DNA from: Mycobacterium sp. ITM-2016-00317
Lineage (GTDB): Bacteria; Actinomycetota; Actinomycetes; Mycobacteriales; Mycobacteriaceae
DNA: 64,000 bases
Direction: 5' to 3'
NCBI RefSeq assembly: GCF_002968295.1
Contig: NZ_CP134399.1
Span: forward strand, 4,154,001-4,218,000
Under the pieces are notes generated by a model. It had not been told where the DNA came from and did no database searches. It was given only the letters and a program-made list of their open reading frames with translations. This document shows, one piece after another, positions 19,311 to 28,140 of this stretch. The stretch's first letter is position 1; every line of letters begins with the position of its first letter. A program made the position numbers and the translations under genes.

Positions 19311-20433
19311 ATGACGATGACGATCAGTGTGGCCGAGCGCGCAGAACTGCGCACCGCGGTCGGCGAGCTGTTGGCCGACAAGTGCACCGAGGCGGACGTG
19401 CGGCGGGTGATGGAGTCCGACGACGGCTTCGATCGCGAGCTGTGGGGACGCCTGGCCGACCAGGGTGTGCTCGGCATGCTCGTCGACCCCGACCTCGGCG
19501 GGCTCGGTTTCGACGCCCTCGAGCTCGAGGCCGTCGCCGAGGAGACCGGCGCCGCGCTGCTGCCCGCGCCGTTCATCTCCAGCGCCGTGCTGACCGTCGC
19601 GCTGATCAACGCGGCGGGATCCGACGACGACAAGCAACGCCTGCTGCCCACGCTCGCCGACGGCACGTCGATCGGCACGGTCGCGCTGACCGGCCCGTCC
19701 GGCACGTGGACGGCCGACGGCGTCGACGTGCGCGCCGGAGCCGACGGCACCCTCACCGGCACCGCGCATTACGTCACCTGGGGCCAGGTCGCCGACGTCG
19801 TGCTGGTCGTCGCCCGCACCGACGACGGTGTCGGCGTATTCGAGGTCGAAACGGACGCAACAGGTTTCGACCGCGCCGCGGCGACGGTCTTCGACCCGAC
19901 GGTGCGCCTGTCGACCTACACGTTCACGGACACCCCCGCGCGCCGCCTCGGCACCGCGGGATGGGAGGCCGTCCAGGAAGCGCTGGACTACGCGGTGGTC
20001 GCGTCGGCCGGTGAGCAGGCCGGCGGCACGCGGCGCATCTTCGACATCACCATCGCCTACCTCAAGACCCGGTTCCAGTTCGGCCGGGCGATCGGCAGTT
20101 TCCAGGCGCTCAAGCACATGGCCGCCGACCTGCTGCTGGAGGTCGAATCGGCCACCTCCGCCGCGCAGAACGCGGCGGCACAACTCGCCTCCACCGGCGA
20201 CACAGCCGCGAGCACCGAAGAGGCCCGCGCCGGGGCGGTCGCGCTGGCCGGCTTCGCCTGCGCCGAGGCCTATGCGAAGACCACCATGGATGCGGTGCAG
20301 ATGCACGGCGGCATCGGCTTCACCTGGGAACACCCCGCGCACCTGTACGTCCGCCGGGCCCGGACGGGCCTGCAGCTGTTCGGCGACTCGGAACTCGCAC
20401 CGCGAACGCTATCTGCTCTCGAAAGGCGCATGA
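19311..20433 (+). CDS. Acyl-CoA dehydrogenase, first subunit (frameshifted at C-terminus)
   Basis: FAD-dependent acyl-CoA dehydrogenase of the heteromeric (alpha2beta2) kind common in steroid and lipid catabolism. It starts at ATG 19311 with AGGAG nearby. Motifs: TRFQFGRAIGSFQALKHMAAD and QMHGGIGFTWEHPAHLYVRRA. As written, the frame runs without a stop into the next gene, giving an apparent 775-residue fusion. However, one frame over, from about 20392, the sequence reads SHRERYLLSKGA and then TGA at 20431-20433, a normal subunit ending that overlaps the next ATG as ATGA. A one-base insertion (or two-base loss) at about 20388-20396 explains this. I annotate two genes. Confidence 0.72.
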
Positions 20434-21638
20434 GAATGAGCGACAACAATCTGCCGAGCGCCGAGGAACTGCGCACCGAGGTCCGCGAATGGCTGGACCG
20501 GAACTGGACCGGTGTCACGCTGCCCAAGTCCGATGACCCGTGGGTCAGCCCGCCTGAGCGGATCGCCTGGCTGGACAAGGTCGTCAAGGCCGGCTACGGC
20601 GCACCCACCTATCCGACCGAGTGGTACGGCCGGGCGTACCCGAACAAGCTGGCCAAGGTGATCGCCGAGGAGTTCCGCGCGGTCCACGCGCCCGGCGCCT
20701 GCCAGGACAAGTTCAGCATCCCGGCCAACACGACGCTCGCGTTCGGCACCGAGCAACTCAAGGCGGATCTGCTGCGGGACTTCCTGACCGAGAAGTCGCG
20801 CACCTGCCTGCTCTACAGCGAGCCCGGTGCCGGCTCGGATCTGGCGGGGGTGCGCACCACCGCGGTGCGCGACGGCGACCAGTGGATCATCAACGGCCAG
20901 AAGGTGTGGACCTCGGGCGCCAAGACTTCGCAGTATGCGCTGCTGATCGCCCGGACCGACTGGGATGTGCCCAAGCACAAGGGCATCACGTTCTTCATCG
21001 TGCCGATGAACCAGCCGGGCATCGAGATTCGGCCGCTGGTGCAGATCACCGGCGACGCGCATTTCAACGAGGTGTTCATCACCGACGCCAAGGTGCCCGA
21101 CGCCTACGTCGTCGGCGGGGTCGGCAACGGCTGGCGGGTGCTGCAGACCGCGCTGGCCTACGAGCGGTCCATCATGGGCTCCGGAACCAGCCTGCACCGC
21201 AAGGAGTCCCGCGGAAACAGCCTGGTCGAGATGGCCCGCGCACACGGCAAGCTGGACGACTCCGCGATCCGCCGGCAGCTGGCCGATGTGCTCGCACTGC
21301 GAGAACTCAACGCCCTCAACAACGCCCGGGCCAAGGCCGAGGCCAAGCAGGGCACCGCCAGCCCGGTCATGTCCCTGGGCAAGCTGGCGACATCGCGCAT
21401 CCTGCACGCCGAGGCGCGGCTCAAGACCGACGTCATCGGTGCGCAGGCGCTGCTGGCCGGACCGGACAACGCGGAGGCCGACGAGGTGAACTTCCTGACG
21501 CTCAACGCGTTCTTCACCTCGATCGGCGGCGGCACCGACCAGATCCAGCGCAACATCATCGGCGAGCGGGTGCTCGGGCTGCCCAAGGAGCCCGAGGTCG
21601 ACCGCGACATCCCGTTCCGCGAAATCCGGAAGAACTGA
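20430..21638 (+). CDS. Acyl-CoA dehydrogenase, second subunit
   Basis: About 402 residues. Motifs: YSEPGAGSDLAGVRTTAVRDG and INGQKVWTSGA (FAD and acyl-CoA binding), and the C-terminal IGGGTDQIQRNIIGERVLGLP typical of this family. The start is ATG 20430 (ATGA overlap with the first subunit) or ATG 20436. With the upstream subunit it would form a heterotetramer resembling the ChsE pairs of cholesterol degradation, introducing an alpha-beta double bond into an acyl-CoA. The CoA-transferase gene follows after four bases, so the three form one operon. Confidence 0.83.
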   Translation: MRMSDNNLPSAEELRTEVREWLDRNWTGVTLPKSDDPWVSPPERIAWLDKVVKAGYGAPTYPTEWYGRAYPNKLAKVIAEEFRAVHAPGACQDKFSIPANTTLAFGTEQLKADLLRDFLTEKSRTCLLYSEPGAGSDLAGVRTTAVRDGDQWIINGQKVWTSGAKTSQYALLIARTDWDVPKHKGITFFIVPMNQPGIEIRPLVQITGDAHFNEVFITDAKVPDAYVVGGVGNGWRVLQTALAYERSIMGSGTSLHRKESRGNSLVEMARAHGKLDDSAIRRQLADVLALRELNALNNARAKAEAKQGTASPVMSLGKLATSRILHAEARLKTDVIGAQALLAGPDNAEADEVNFLTLNAFFTSIGGGTDQIQRNIIGERVLGLPKEPEVDRDIPFREIRKN

Positions 21639-21642
21639 CCAG

Positions 21643-23985
21643 ATGAGCTACGACCCGCCGCTGCTGGGTGTCCGGATACTCGACGCCTCCTCGGGCCCGA
21701 TGACCGCCGTCGGCCGGCTGTTCGCCGACCTGGGCGCCGACGTCACGGCACTGCGCCTCGCCGGGGTGACCGCCGACGAGCAGGCCGGCCCGATCGTCGA
21801 CTCCGTCGACGTGCAGACCGCGATCAACCGGCACGGAATGCCCACCGCGGACATCGATCCCGCCACAGCGGCCGGACGTGAGCAGTTCGCCGCGCTGCTG
21901 GCCGACGCCGACATCCTGATCGAGAACACCCGCCCCGGCTCCCCCGCCGAGGCGGCGCTGGCGGTACGCGACATCAGGGCCGCGCACCCGTCCCTGGTGA
22001 TCCTGTCGATCAGCGACTTCGGCCGCGACAACGAGTACTGCAACTGGCAGGCCACCACGCCGGTGCTGCATGCGCTGAGCAGCGAACTGTCGAGATCGGG
22101 CATCCCCGGCCGGGAACCGTTGGTGCCGCCCGCGGACCTGCCCTATCAGGTCGCCGCCGCGCAGGCCGCGGTGATGACGCTGAGCCTGTTCCTGGACCGG
22201 TTACGCACCGGCGAAGGCGATCTCATCGATTTCTCAGTGCTCGACGGCGCCATGCAGACCCTCGATCCGCCCTTCGGCACGGCCGGCAGCGCGTCGGCCG
22301 GGGTGGCACTCAGCGCGCAACAACGCAACTGGGACGCCGAGCGTCAGCGCTACCCCATCATCCCGTGCAAGGACGGCCACGTCCGCATCTGCATCCTGTC
22401 GAAGCGGCAGTGGCGCGGCATGTTCGCGTTGATGGGCAGCCCCGAGGAGTTCGCCGACCCGTCCTACGACAAGCTCGGCAAACGCTTCCACTCCCCCCAC
22501 CTGCTGGAGGCGATCGAGAAGTTCTGCGCCGACAAGACCCGCGCCGAGCTCGAGCGCGCGGGGCAGGCCCACGGCGTGCCCACCGCGGCGGTGCTGACGC
22601 TGTCAGAGGCGCTCAACGCCGACCACTTCACCGCGCGCGGCTTCTTCCGCGACGTGGAACTGGCCCCTGGCGTGCCCGCGCCGGTACCGGTCGGCGTCAG
22701 CGAGATCGACGGCCACCGCGCCGGCGCGCCGGACAACGCGCCCACCGGGGCCGACCGTCTCGGCGCCGCGCCGATCCTTTCCGCGCGGCAGCGCCGGGGC
22801 CAGGGGCTGCCGCTGGAAGGCATCCGCGTGCTGGATCTGGGCGTGATCGTGGTCGGCGCCGACACCGGACGGTTGTTCGGCGACCTCGGCGCCGATGTCG
22901 TCAAGATCGAACACACTGCGCATCCGGACGGTCTGCGGGTGGGCAGGCTGACGTCGATGACGCAGCCGTTCGCCGCGGGGCACCGCAACAAGCGGTCGAT
23001 CGGCATCGACCTGCGGTCCGACGAGGGCAGGGCCCTCGCCCACCGTCTGGTGCAGCAGTGCGACGTGGTGCTGTCCAACTTCAAGCCGGGCGTGGCCCAG
23101 GCACTGGGCATGGATCACGCGACGCTGCGGCAGATCAACCCGGGCATCGTGGTCGTGGACAGTTCCGCGTTCGGCCCGACCGGCCCGTGGGCCGAGCGGC
23201 TCGGCTACGGACCGCTGGTGCGCGCCGCCGTCGGGTTCACCAACCTGTGGGTGTACCCGCGTGAGCCCGAGACGTTCTGCGACACCGTCACCGTCTACCC
23301 CGACCACGTCGCGGCCCGGATCGGCACCCTGGCCGCCCTGGCGCTGCTGCTGCGCCGGGAACGCACCGGCACCGGCGGCGCGGCGAGCATCTCGCAGGCC
23401 GAGGTGATGCTCAGCCATCTCGCTGCCGACATCGCCGCCGAGGCGCTGCAGCGGGCCGGGCATACGCGCACCGAGGCCCGGATGCCCGACGCCCCGTGGG
23501 GGCTGTACCCGGCCGACGGCGAGGACCAGTGGGTGGCGGTCACCGTGCGCGACGAGACCGACCTGAGCGCCCTGGCCGAGGTCATCGGCTTCACCGCCGG
23601 GGACCGCGCGTCGATCGACGACGCTGTGCGGACGTGGACCGCGCAGCGCTCCCGGATCGAGGCGATGGAGCTGCTGCAGGCCGCCGGTGTGCCTGCGGGC
23701 GCGGTGCTGCACGCCGAGGAGATTCCTGGTTGGGGCTATTACGAGCAGCGGCGCGCGTTCCGGGAGGAGCTGCACCCGTACGGGTCAGCGCCGTTCATGA
23801 TGGAGAACGTGCAGATCCACTGCGAGCACGTCGCGGACCCGCCGTTGGGCCAGGCCCCACTGCTGGGCGAGCAGACCGCCGAGATCGCCGAGGAGCTGCT
23901 CGGACTGGATTCTGGGCAGATCGCCGACCTGCACGAGCGCGGGGTGCTGGAGACCCCGGAGGTGGAGGCTGCCGCCCAACCGTGA
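21643..23985 (+). CDS. Two-domain family III CoA transferase (CaiB/BaiF type)
   Basis: 780 residues made of two CaiB/BaiF units: residues about 1-375 (LLGVRILDASSGPMTAVGRLFADLGADV) and about 385-770 (LEGIRVLDLGVIVVGADTGRLFGDLGADVVKIEH). Family III enzymes move CoA between carboxylic acids using an aspartate. The first unit keeps an Asp at the expected place (FSVLDGAM); the second has Glu there (ISQAEVM). Tandem proteins of this size are known in mycobacteria. The likely role is activating a carboxylic acid substrate for the dehydrogenase and aldolase encoded beside it. The start is ATG 21643; the frame is intact. Confidence 0.85.
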   Translation: MSYDPPLLGVRILDASSGPMTAVGRLFADLGADVTALRLAGVTADEQAGPIVDSVDVQTAINRHGMPTADIDPATAAGREQFAALLADADILIENTRPGSPAEAALAVRDIRAAHPSLVILSISDFGRDNEYCNWQATTPVLHALSSELSRSGIPGREPLVPPADLPYQVAAAQAAVMTLSLFLDRLRTGEGDLIDFSVLDGAMQTLDPPFGTAGSASAGVALSAQQRNWDAERQRYPIIPCKDGHVRICILSKRQWRGMFALMGSPEEFADPSYDKLGKRFHSPHLLEAIEKFCADKTRAELERAGQAHGVPTAAVLTLSEALNADHFTARGFFRDVELAPGVPAPVPVGVSEIDGHRAGAPDNAPTGADRLGAAPILSARQRRGQGLPLEGIRVLDLGVIVVGADTGRLFGDLGADVVKIEHTAHPDGLRVGRLTSMTQPFAAGHRNKRSIGIDLRSDEGRALAHRLVQQCDVVLSNFKPGVAQALGMDHATLRQINPGIVVVDSSAFGPTGPWAERLGYGPLVRAAVGFTNLWVYPREPETFCDTVTVYPDHVAARIGTLAALALLLRRERTGTGGAASISQAEVMLSHLAADIAAEALQRAGHTRTEARMPDAPWGLYPADGEDQWVAVTVRDETDLSALAEVIGFTAGDRASIDDAVRTWTAQRSRIEAMELLQAAGVPAGAVLHAEEIPGWGYYEQRRAFREELHPYGSAPFMMENVQIHCEHVADPPLGQAPLLGEQTAEIAEELLGLDSGQIADLHERGVLETPEVEAAAQP

Positions 23986-24061
23986 CGGGGTCGCCGCGGC
24001 GATCTCGTAGCATTCCTGCATATCCGTGGTGGGCACGACACCACGCTCGAGTGCGGCAGGA

Positions 24062-24995
24062 ATGGACATCGACTTCACCAGGCTCAGATACTTCGTGGCT
24101 GTCGCCGACGAGCTGCACTTCAAGCGTGCCGCCGACAAGTTGATGATCACTCCGCCGCCGCTGAGCAAGCAGATCAAACTGCTGGAGAAGGAGCTCGGCG
24201 GACCGCTCTTCGAGCGCGGCTACCACGAGGTGCGGCTCAGCCCGCTCGGCGAGCGCCTGATCGGGCCAGGCCCGGGAGATCCTGCGTCAGGTGGAGGACT
24301 TCGAGGCCGTGGCCACGCAGGGTGTTCAGGGGCTCGCGCCGATCCGGGTCAGCGCGACCGCGTATGCGCCGTCCGATCTGCTGGGCGAGTTGGAGACCGT
24401 CCTCGCGGGCCTGCCAGGGGCGACCGAGTTCAGCGTCCCCGGTTCGGCGGCCGAGGTCACCGCCAAGTTGATCGCCGGACAGAGCGAGGTGGGGTTGATC
24501 CACCTGCCGGCCACCGACAAACGGCTCCGGCACAAGGTGGTGGCCAGGTATCAGGGCGGAATCGCCGTGCGCTTCGACGACCCACTGGCGGCCAGGGATC
24601 TGGTGTCGATCGAGGAACTGCGCGACCGCGAAGTCGCCATCGACTTCGCCCGACCCAACCCGGTGGTGCTGGCGGGCCTGACCCGCCGGCTCAACCGCAA
24701 GGGCGTCCACCGGATCGTGCGCACCACCAACCAGCGTGGCGGTGAGGTCGAGATGGCGACCCAGGTGTTCAACCGGCACCTCGTCGCCGTGGTCAGCTAC
24801 GCCCCCGATTCGTTCATCGGCAAGATCTTCTCCCCGCCGGAGTTCAAGTTGATCCCCGTCGACGAAAGCACTTGGGCGCCTGCCGACATCGCGCTGGCGT
24901 GGGTGCCGGACCGGGTCCAGGCACGGCTGGCCGAGGTCGAGTTGACGGTCGAGCAGATCGCCGACCGGCTCGGCCCCGTGGACCGGGGCGCCTGA
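24062..24995 (+). pseudogene. LysR-type transcriptional regulator, one frameshift
   Basis: The N-terminus has the LysR winged helix-turn-helix (LHFKRAADKLMITPPPLSKQIKLLEKELGG). After LSPLGERLIGP the frame shifts by one base at about 24263-24272 (GGGCCAGGCCCGG, one base too many) and continues as AREILRQVEDFEAVATQG, then a substrate-binding domain to the TGA at 24995. Upstream start codons exist, but ATG 24062 (MDIDFTRLRYF) is the family start. It lies 76 bases after the CoA-transferase gene on the same strand and may control the fadE-CoA transferase or thiolase genes. The break is probably a sequencing indel, since both halves are conserved. Confidence 0.78.
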
Positions 24996-25002
24996 GCAGG
25001 GG

Positions 25003-25632
25003 CTAGCCGACGACGGACCCGGCGTCCGGCCCTGGGGGAAGCTGCGCGCTACCGGCGGGCGGGGCCAGCCGCCAGGTGTCGAAGGCCATCGCCAACATCG
25101 CATAGGTGCCGACGACGAAGATCAGTTCCATCGCCTGGTGGGTACCGATGCCGTCCGTCAGTTGGTGCCACGTCGACGCCCCGGCACGGCCGTCTCGCAG
25201 CAGCTCGTCGGTGGCCTCCAGGACCAGTCGATCGACACCGGTGAATCCGTCGTTACCGCCGGCGATGCGGGCGATGTCGGCCTCGGGCACACCGCCTTCG
25301 AGGGCGACCTTGGTGTGCTCACCCCAGAAGAACGCGGACCGGCGGGTGTGCGCAACCCGCAAGATCGCCAATTCCCTTAGCCGCAGCGGCAATTCGCCAC
25401 GCTGCAGCAGCCATCCGTTGAAGGTCAGGAACCGGCGGGCCATCTTCGGGTGACGGGCGAGAAGCCCGATGATGTCGAAGTTGAGCGGATCGGCGGCGTG
25501 CCCTGAGCCGGCTCGCGGGACCTTCTCCCCCGGCAGGCCCAGAAGCGCACCGAACGCCGCGTACTCGTCATCAGCCCATTCGTCGGCGGCCAGCGGCGCG
25601 AGAAGCGGTTCGATGCCGTCGGTGGAATTCAT
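25003..25632 (-). CDS. Carboxymuconolactone decarboxylase family protein
   Basis: 209 residues with the AhpD/CMD helical fold (LPLRLRELAILRVAHTRRSAFFWGEHTKVALEGGV). The AhpD redox CxxC pair is absent and the GEHTKVA helix resembles the decarboxylase branch, so a decarboxylase or hydrolytic-type role is more likely than peroxidase activity. It starts at ATG 25632, overlapping the SDR stop by ATGA, and is the last gene of the oxygenase operon. Such proteins recur in terpenoid and aromatic catabolic clusters, but the substrate is unknown. Confidence 0.82.
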   Translation of the reverse strand: MNSTDGIEPLLAPLAADEWADDEYAAFGALLGLPGEKVPRAGSGHAADPLNFDIIGLLARHPKMARRFLTFNGWLLQRGELPLRLRELAILRVAHTRRSAFFWGEHTKVALEGGVPEADIARIAGGNDGFTGVDRLVLEATDELLRDGRAGASTWHQLTDGIGTHQAMELIFVVGTYAMLAMAFDTWRLAPPAGSAQLPPGPDAGSVVG

Positions 25633-26384
25633 GTCCGCCGCCCTCCGTTGACGGGAATGATCTGTCCGGTGATGTAGTCGGATTCGTCCTGGCACAGGAA
25701 TATCGCCGCGTTGGCGATGTCTTCGGGGCGACCGGCCCGTCGCACCGGCGTGATCTTGGCGAAATGGTCGAGCGACGCCGTGAAACGGCCCTCGGCGATC
25801 GCCTTCTCGAGCATCGGGGTGACGACCATGCCGGGTGGAATGGTGTTGACCGTAATGCCCTTGGGACCGAGTTCCAGCGCGAGGCTCTTGGTGAATCCGA
25901 TCAGCCCGGCCTTGGAACTGACATAGGCGGCCATCCTAGACTGACCGCCCTGAGCGCTCGACGACGAGATATTGACGATGCGGCCCCACTGCGCATCGAT
26001 CATGTCGGGTAACACCGCCTGGGTGCAGATGAAGGGTCCGCGCAGGTTGACCGCCATCACCCGATCCCACTCGTCGTCGGTGATCTCGGTGAACTTGCCG
26101 AACTGTTCGACGCCGGCGTTGTTGATCAGCATCAGCACCGGCCCCAGGTCGGCACGCACCGCACCGAGGGCGGACTCGACCGCCGCACGGTTGGAGACGT
26201 CGACGACGTAGCCCGCGACCTTGGCTCCCTCGCCGCGTAATCGGTCGACCTGCCTGTCGATCTCGTCGGCGGCGATGTCGAAGATCGCGACCTTGGCGCC
26301 GCGGGCCGCGAGGGCCTCGGTGATGGCCAGCCCGAGGCCGGCGGCTCCGCCGGTGACGACGGCGGTGGTGTTGTCGAAAGGCAT
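25629..26384 (-). CDS. Short-chain dehydrogenase/reductase
   Basis: 251 residues, classical SDR. The NAD(P) loop is TGGAAGLG (residues 11-18), with NNAG at 89-92. The catalytic Ser lies in the ISSSSAQ segment, with Y154 and K158 (YVSSK), and the substrate loop is NTIPPGMVVTPM. An acidic residue after strand 2 (FDIAAD) suggests NAD rather than NADP. The start is ATG 26384, 14 bases after the P450 stop; a GTG four codons earlier is possible. It overlaps the next gene by four bases. It probably oxidises a hydroxyl made by the Rieske or P450 oxygenase of the same operon. Confidence 0.88.
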   Translation of the reverse strand: MPFDNTTAVVTGGAAGLGLAITEALAARGAKVAIFDIAADEIDRQVDRLRGEGAKVAGYVVDVSNRAAVESALGAVRADLGPVLMLINNAGVEQFGKFTEITDDEWDRVMAVNLRGPFICTQAVLPDMIDAQWGRIVNISSSSAQGGQSRMAAYVSSKAGLIGFTKSLALELGPKGITVNTIPPGMVVTPMLEKAIAEGRFTASLDHFAKITPVRRAGRPEDIANAAIFLCQDESDYITGQIIPVNGGRRT

Positions 26385-26398
26385 GGTTGTCGGGACCC

Positions 26399-27679
26399 CT
26401 ACGAGAATTCGATGTGCAGCCGGGTCAGGCCGCGCAGGATGAACGTGGGCAGGTATCTGTAGCGGCGCGCATGTGGCGGTCCGTGCTTGTCCTCGTCGAT
26501 CCGGATGTCCGACGTCCTGTCCAGCAGCCGGTTGATGCTCACCTTGGCCTCCGCACGTGCCAGCGGAGCACCCGGGCAACTGTGGGCTCCGCGGCCGAAG
26601 GCGATGTGCTGTCGCGCATTCGACCGCTGCGCGTCGAAGGTGTCGGGATCGGCGAACCGGCGGGGGTCACGATTGGCTGCCGCGTTGTTCAGCATCACGG
26701 TGGTCCCTGCCGGCAGCTCGACGCCGCCGACTGTGACCGGAACCTTGGACAGCCGGAAGTCGCCCCGGATCGGACTCTCGAACCTCAGCGCCTCTTCGAC
26801 GAAGCCGGGGATGAGGCTGCGGTCGTCACGCAGTTTCGCCTGCAGCGCAGGGTCTTCGGCGATCATCATCACCGCCGTGCTGAGCAGGCGGACCGTGGTC
26901 TCCTGCCCGGCCGCGAACAGGTTGGCGGCCACACACACGACATCGATCACGGGCGGCGTCCGACCGTCCGGGAAGAGCGCCGAAGCCAGTCCGGTCAACA
27001 CGTCGTCACGGGGGTTCTCGCGGCGATCGGTGATGTAGTCGGTGAACTTGCCGTAGAGGTATTCCAGCGGCGAGTGGCGCATGGCCTCGCCGCCGCTGCT
27101 GCCGATGGTGCCGGTCGAGGTCAGGAGTTGGTCCTTGAAGTCAGCGTGGTCGGACTCCGGGACTCCGAGCAGGTCGGCGATGACCAGCATCGCGAAGGGA
27201 TTGCCGAACTCACCGACGAATTCGCAACGCCCACCGGCGAGGGCCTCGTCGTACTGACGGTCGGCCAGCCGCCACATGAACTCCTCGTTCTCCTTGAGGC
27301 GCTTCGGCGTGATCATCCGTGACAACAGGGCGCGGTGATCGGTGTGCAGCGGAGGATCCAGTGTCGGCAACTGATCGTTGAACGGAAGCTCGTCCCGGTG
27401 CTGCGCGATCAGCGCCGAAACGTCATCGCCCTCAAGAGGAACCGGGAAACCGGGGAACGGCCCGGTGACCGCGGTGCAGGACGAGAACCGCAGGTTGTCG
27501 TTGTAGACGGCGACCGCTTCCTCGTAGCCGGTGATCATCACGACGTCATGGTGCGGTTCCCGGCGGACGGGGCACTCGCTGCGCACCGCCGCGAGATATT
27601 CGTAAGGGTCGTGCAGCAGCTCGTCATCGGTGAAGAAATCCACCGCGTCGATGCCGGCCGGCGTGAGTTGATCCGTCAC
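26399..27679 (-). CDS. Cytochrome P450
   Basis: 426 residues. The I-helix oxygen-binding motif is AAGQETT, the K-helix ExxR is EEALR, and the heme loop is FGRGAHSCPGAPLARAE with heme cysteine C368. It is a soluble bacterial class I type, which would need ferredoxin and a reductase; neither is encoded nearby. It starts at GTG 27679, overlapping the upstream SnoaL-like stop as GTGA, so translation is coupled. I cannot assign a CYP family by eye. The operon context suggests hydroxylation of a hydrophobic, perhaps cyclic, compound. Confidence 0.92.
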   Translation of the reverse strand: MTDQLTPAGIDAVDFFTDDELLHDPYEYLAAVRSECPVRREPHHDVVMITGYEEAVAVYNDNLRFSSCTAVTGPFPGFPVPLEGDDVSALIAQHRDELPFNDQLPTLDPPLHTDHRALLSRMITPKRLKENEEFMWRLADRQYDEALAGGRCEFVGEFGNPFAMLVIADLLGVPESDHADFKDQLLTSTGTIGSSGGEAMRHSPLEYLYGKFTDYITDRRENPRDDVLTGLASALFPDGRTPPVIDVVCVAANLFAAGQETTVRLLSTAVMMIAEDPALQAKLRDDRSLIPGFVEEALRFESPIRGDFRLSKVPVTVGGVELPAGTTVMLNNAAANRDPRRFADPDTFDAQRSNARQHIAFGRGAHSCPGAPLARAEAKVSINRLLDRTSDIRIDEDKHGPPHARRYRYLPTFILRGLTRLHIEFS

Positions 27680-28140
27680 TCGGCCCGCCCGGCACCGTCG
27701 AATTCGGGCAGCGGCACCGAGTCGGGCAACTGCATCTGAAGGTAGACGGCGACATATCGAATCTTGTTGTCCGCATTGAATTCGTACACCGACGCGGTGT
27801 TGACGACGCTGCTGAAGTCACCGATCCGGCTGCGTTCCTCGAGTTCGAGGAAGGCGACTTCGCCGGCGTCACTAATGCGCTTGAACGAGCAGTCCCAGTC
27901 CGAGGAGGTGGCCCAGTTGGTCAGGAACTCGGTGTACTCGGCCCAGTTCTGCACCTCCTTGAACGGACCGATGCGGACGAAGTCGTCGACCGCGACCAGC
28001 TCGGCCAGCGGCGCCCAGCTTTCGACCGAGAATCCGGGTTCCTTCGCGCTTTTCACCAGCCGCCCCATCGTCTGGCTGTACTCCAGGACCATCCGTGAAC
28101 GTCCGCTGGTCTCACCGATGACATCCTCGATCGCCGTCAT
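27676..28140 (-). CDS. SnoaL/NTF2-like protein, possible oxygenase small subunit
   Basis: 154 residues with the look of an NTF2/SnoaL cone fold (an N-terminal helix, ELVAVDDFVRIGPF, then strands ending in YEFNADNKIRYVAVYLQMQL). The beta subunits of ring-hydroxylating dioxygenases share this fold, and this gene directly follows the Rieske alpha-subunit gene with an ATGA overlap (28137-28140), so a subunit role is possible. The alternative is a small isomerase, cyclase or hydratase. The start is ATG 28140; longer frames overlap the oxygenase gene and are not supported. Confidence 0.72.
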   Translation of the reverse strand: MTAIEDVIGETSGRSRMVLEYSQTMGRLVKSAKEPGFSVESWAPLAELVAVDDFVRIGPFKEVQNWAEYTEFLTNWATSSDWDCSFKRISDAGEVAFLELEERSRIGDFSSVVNTASVYEFNADNKIRYVAVYLQMQLPDSVPLPEFDGAGRAE

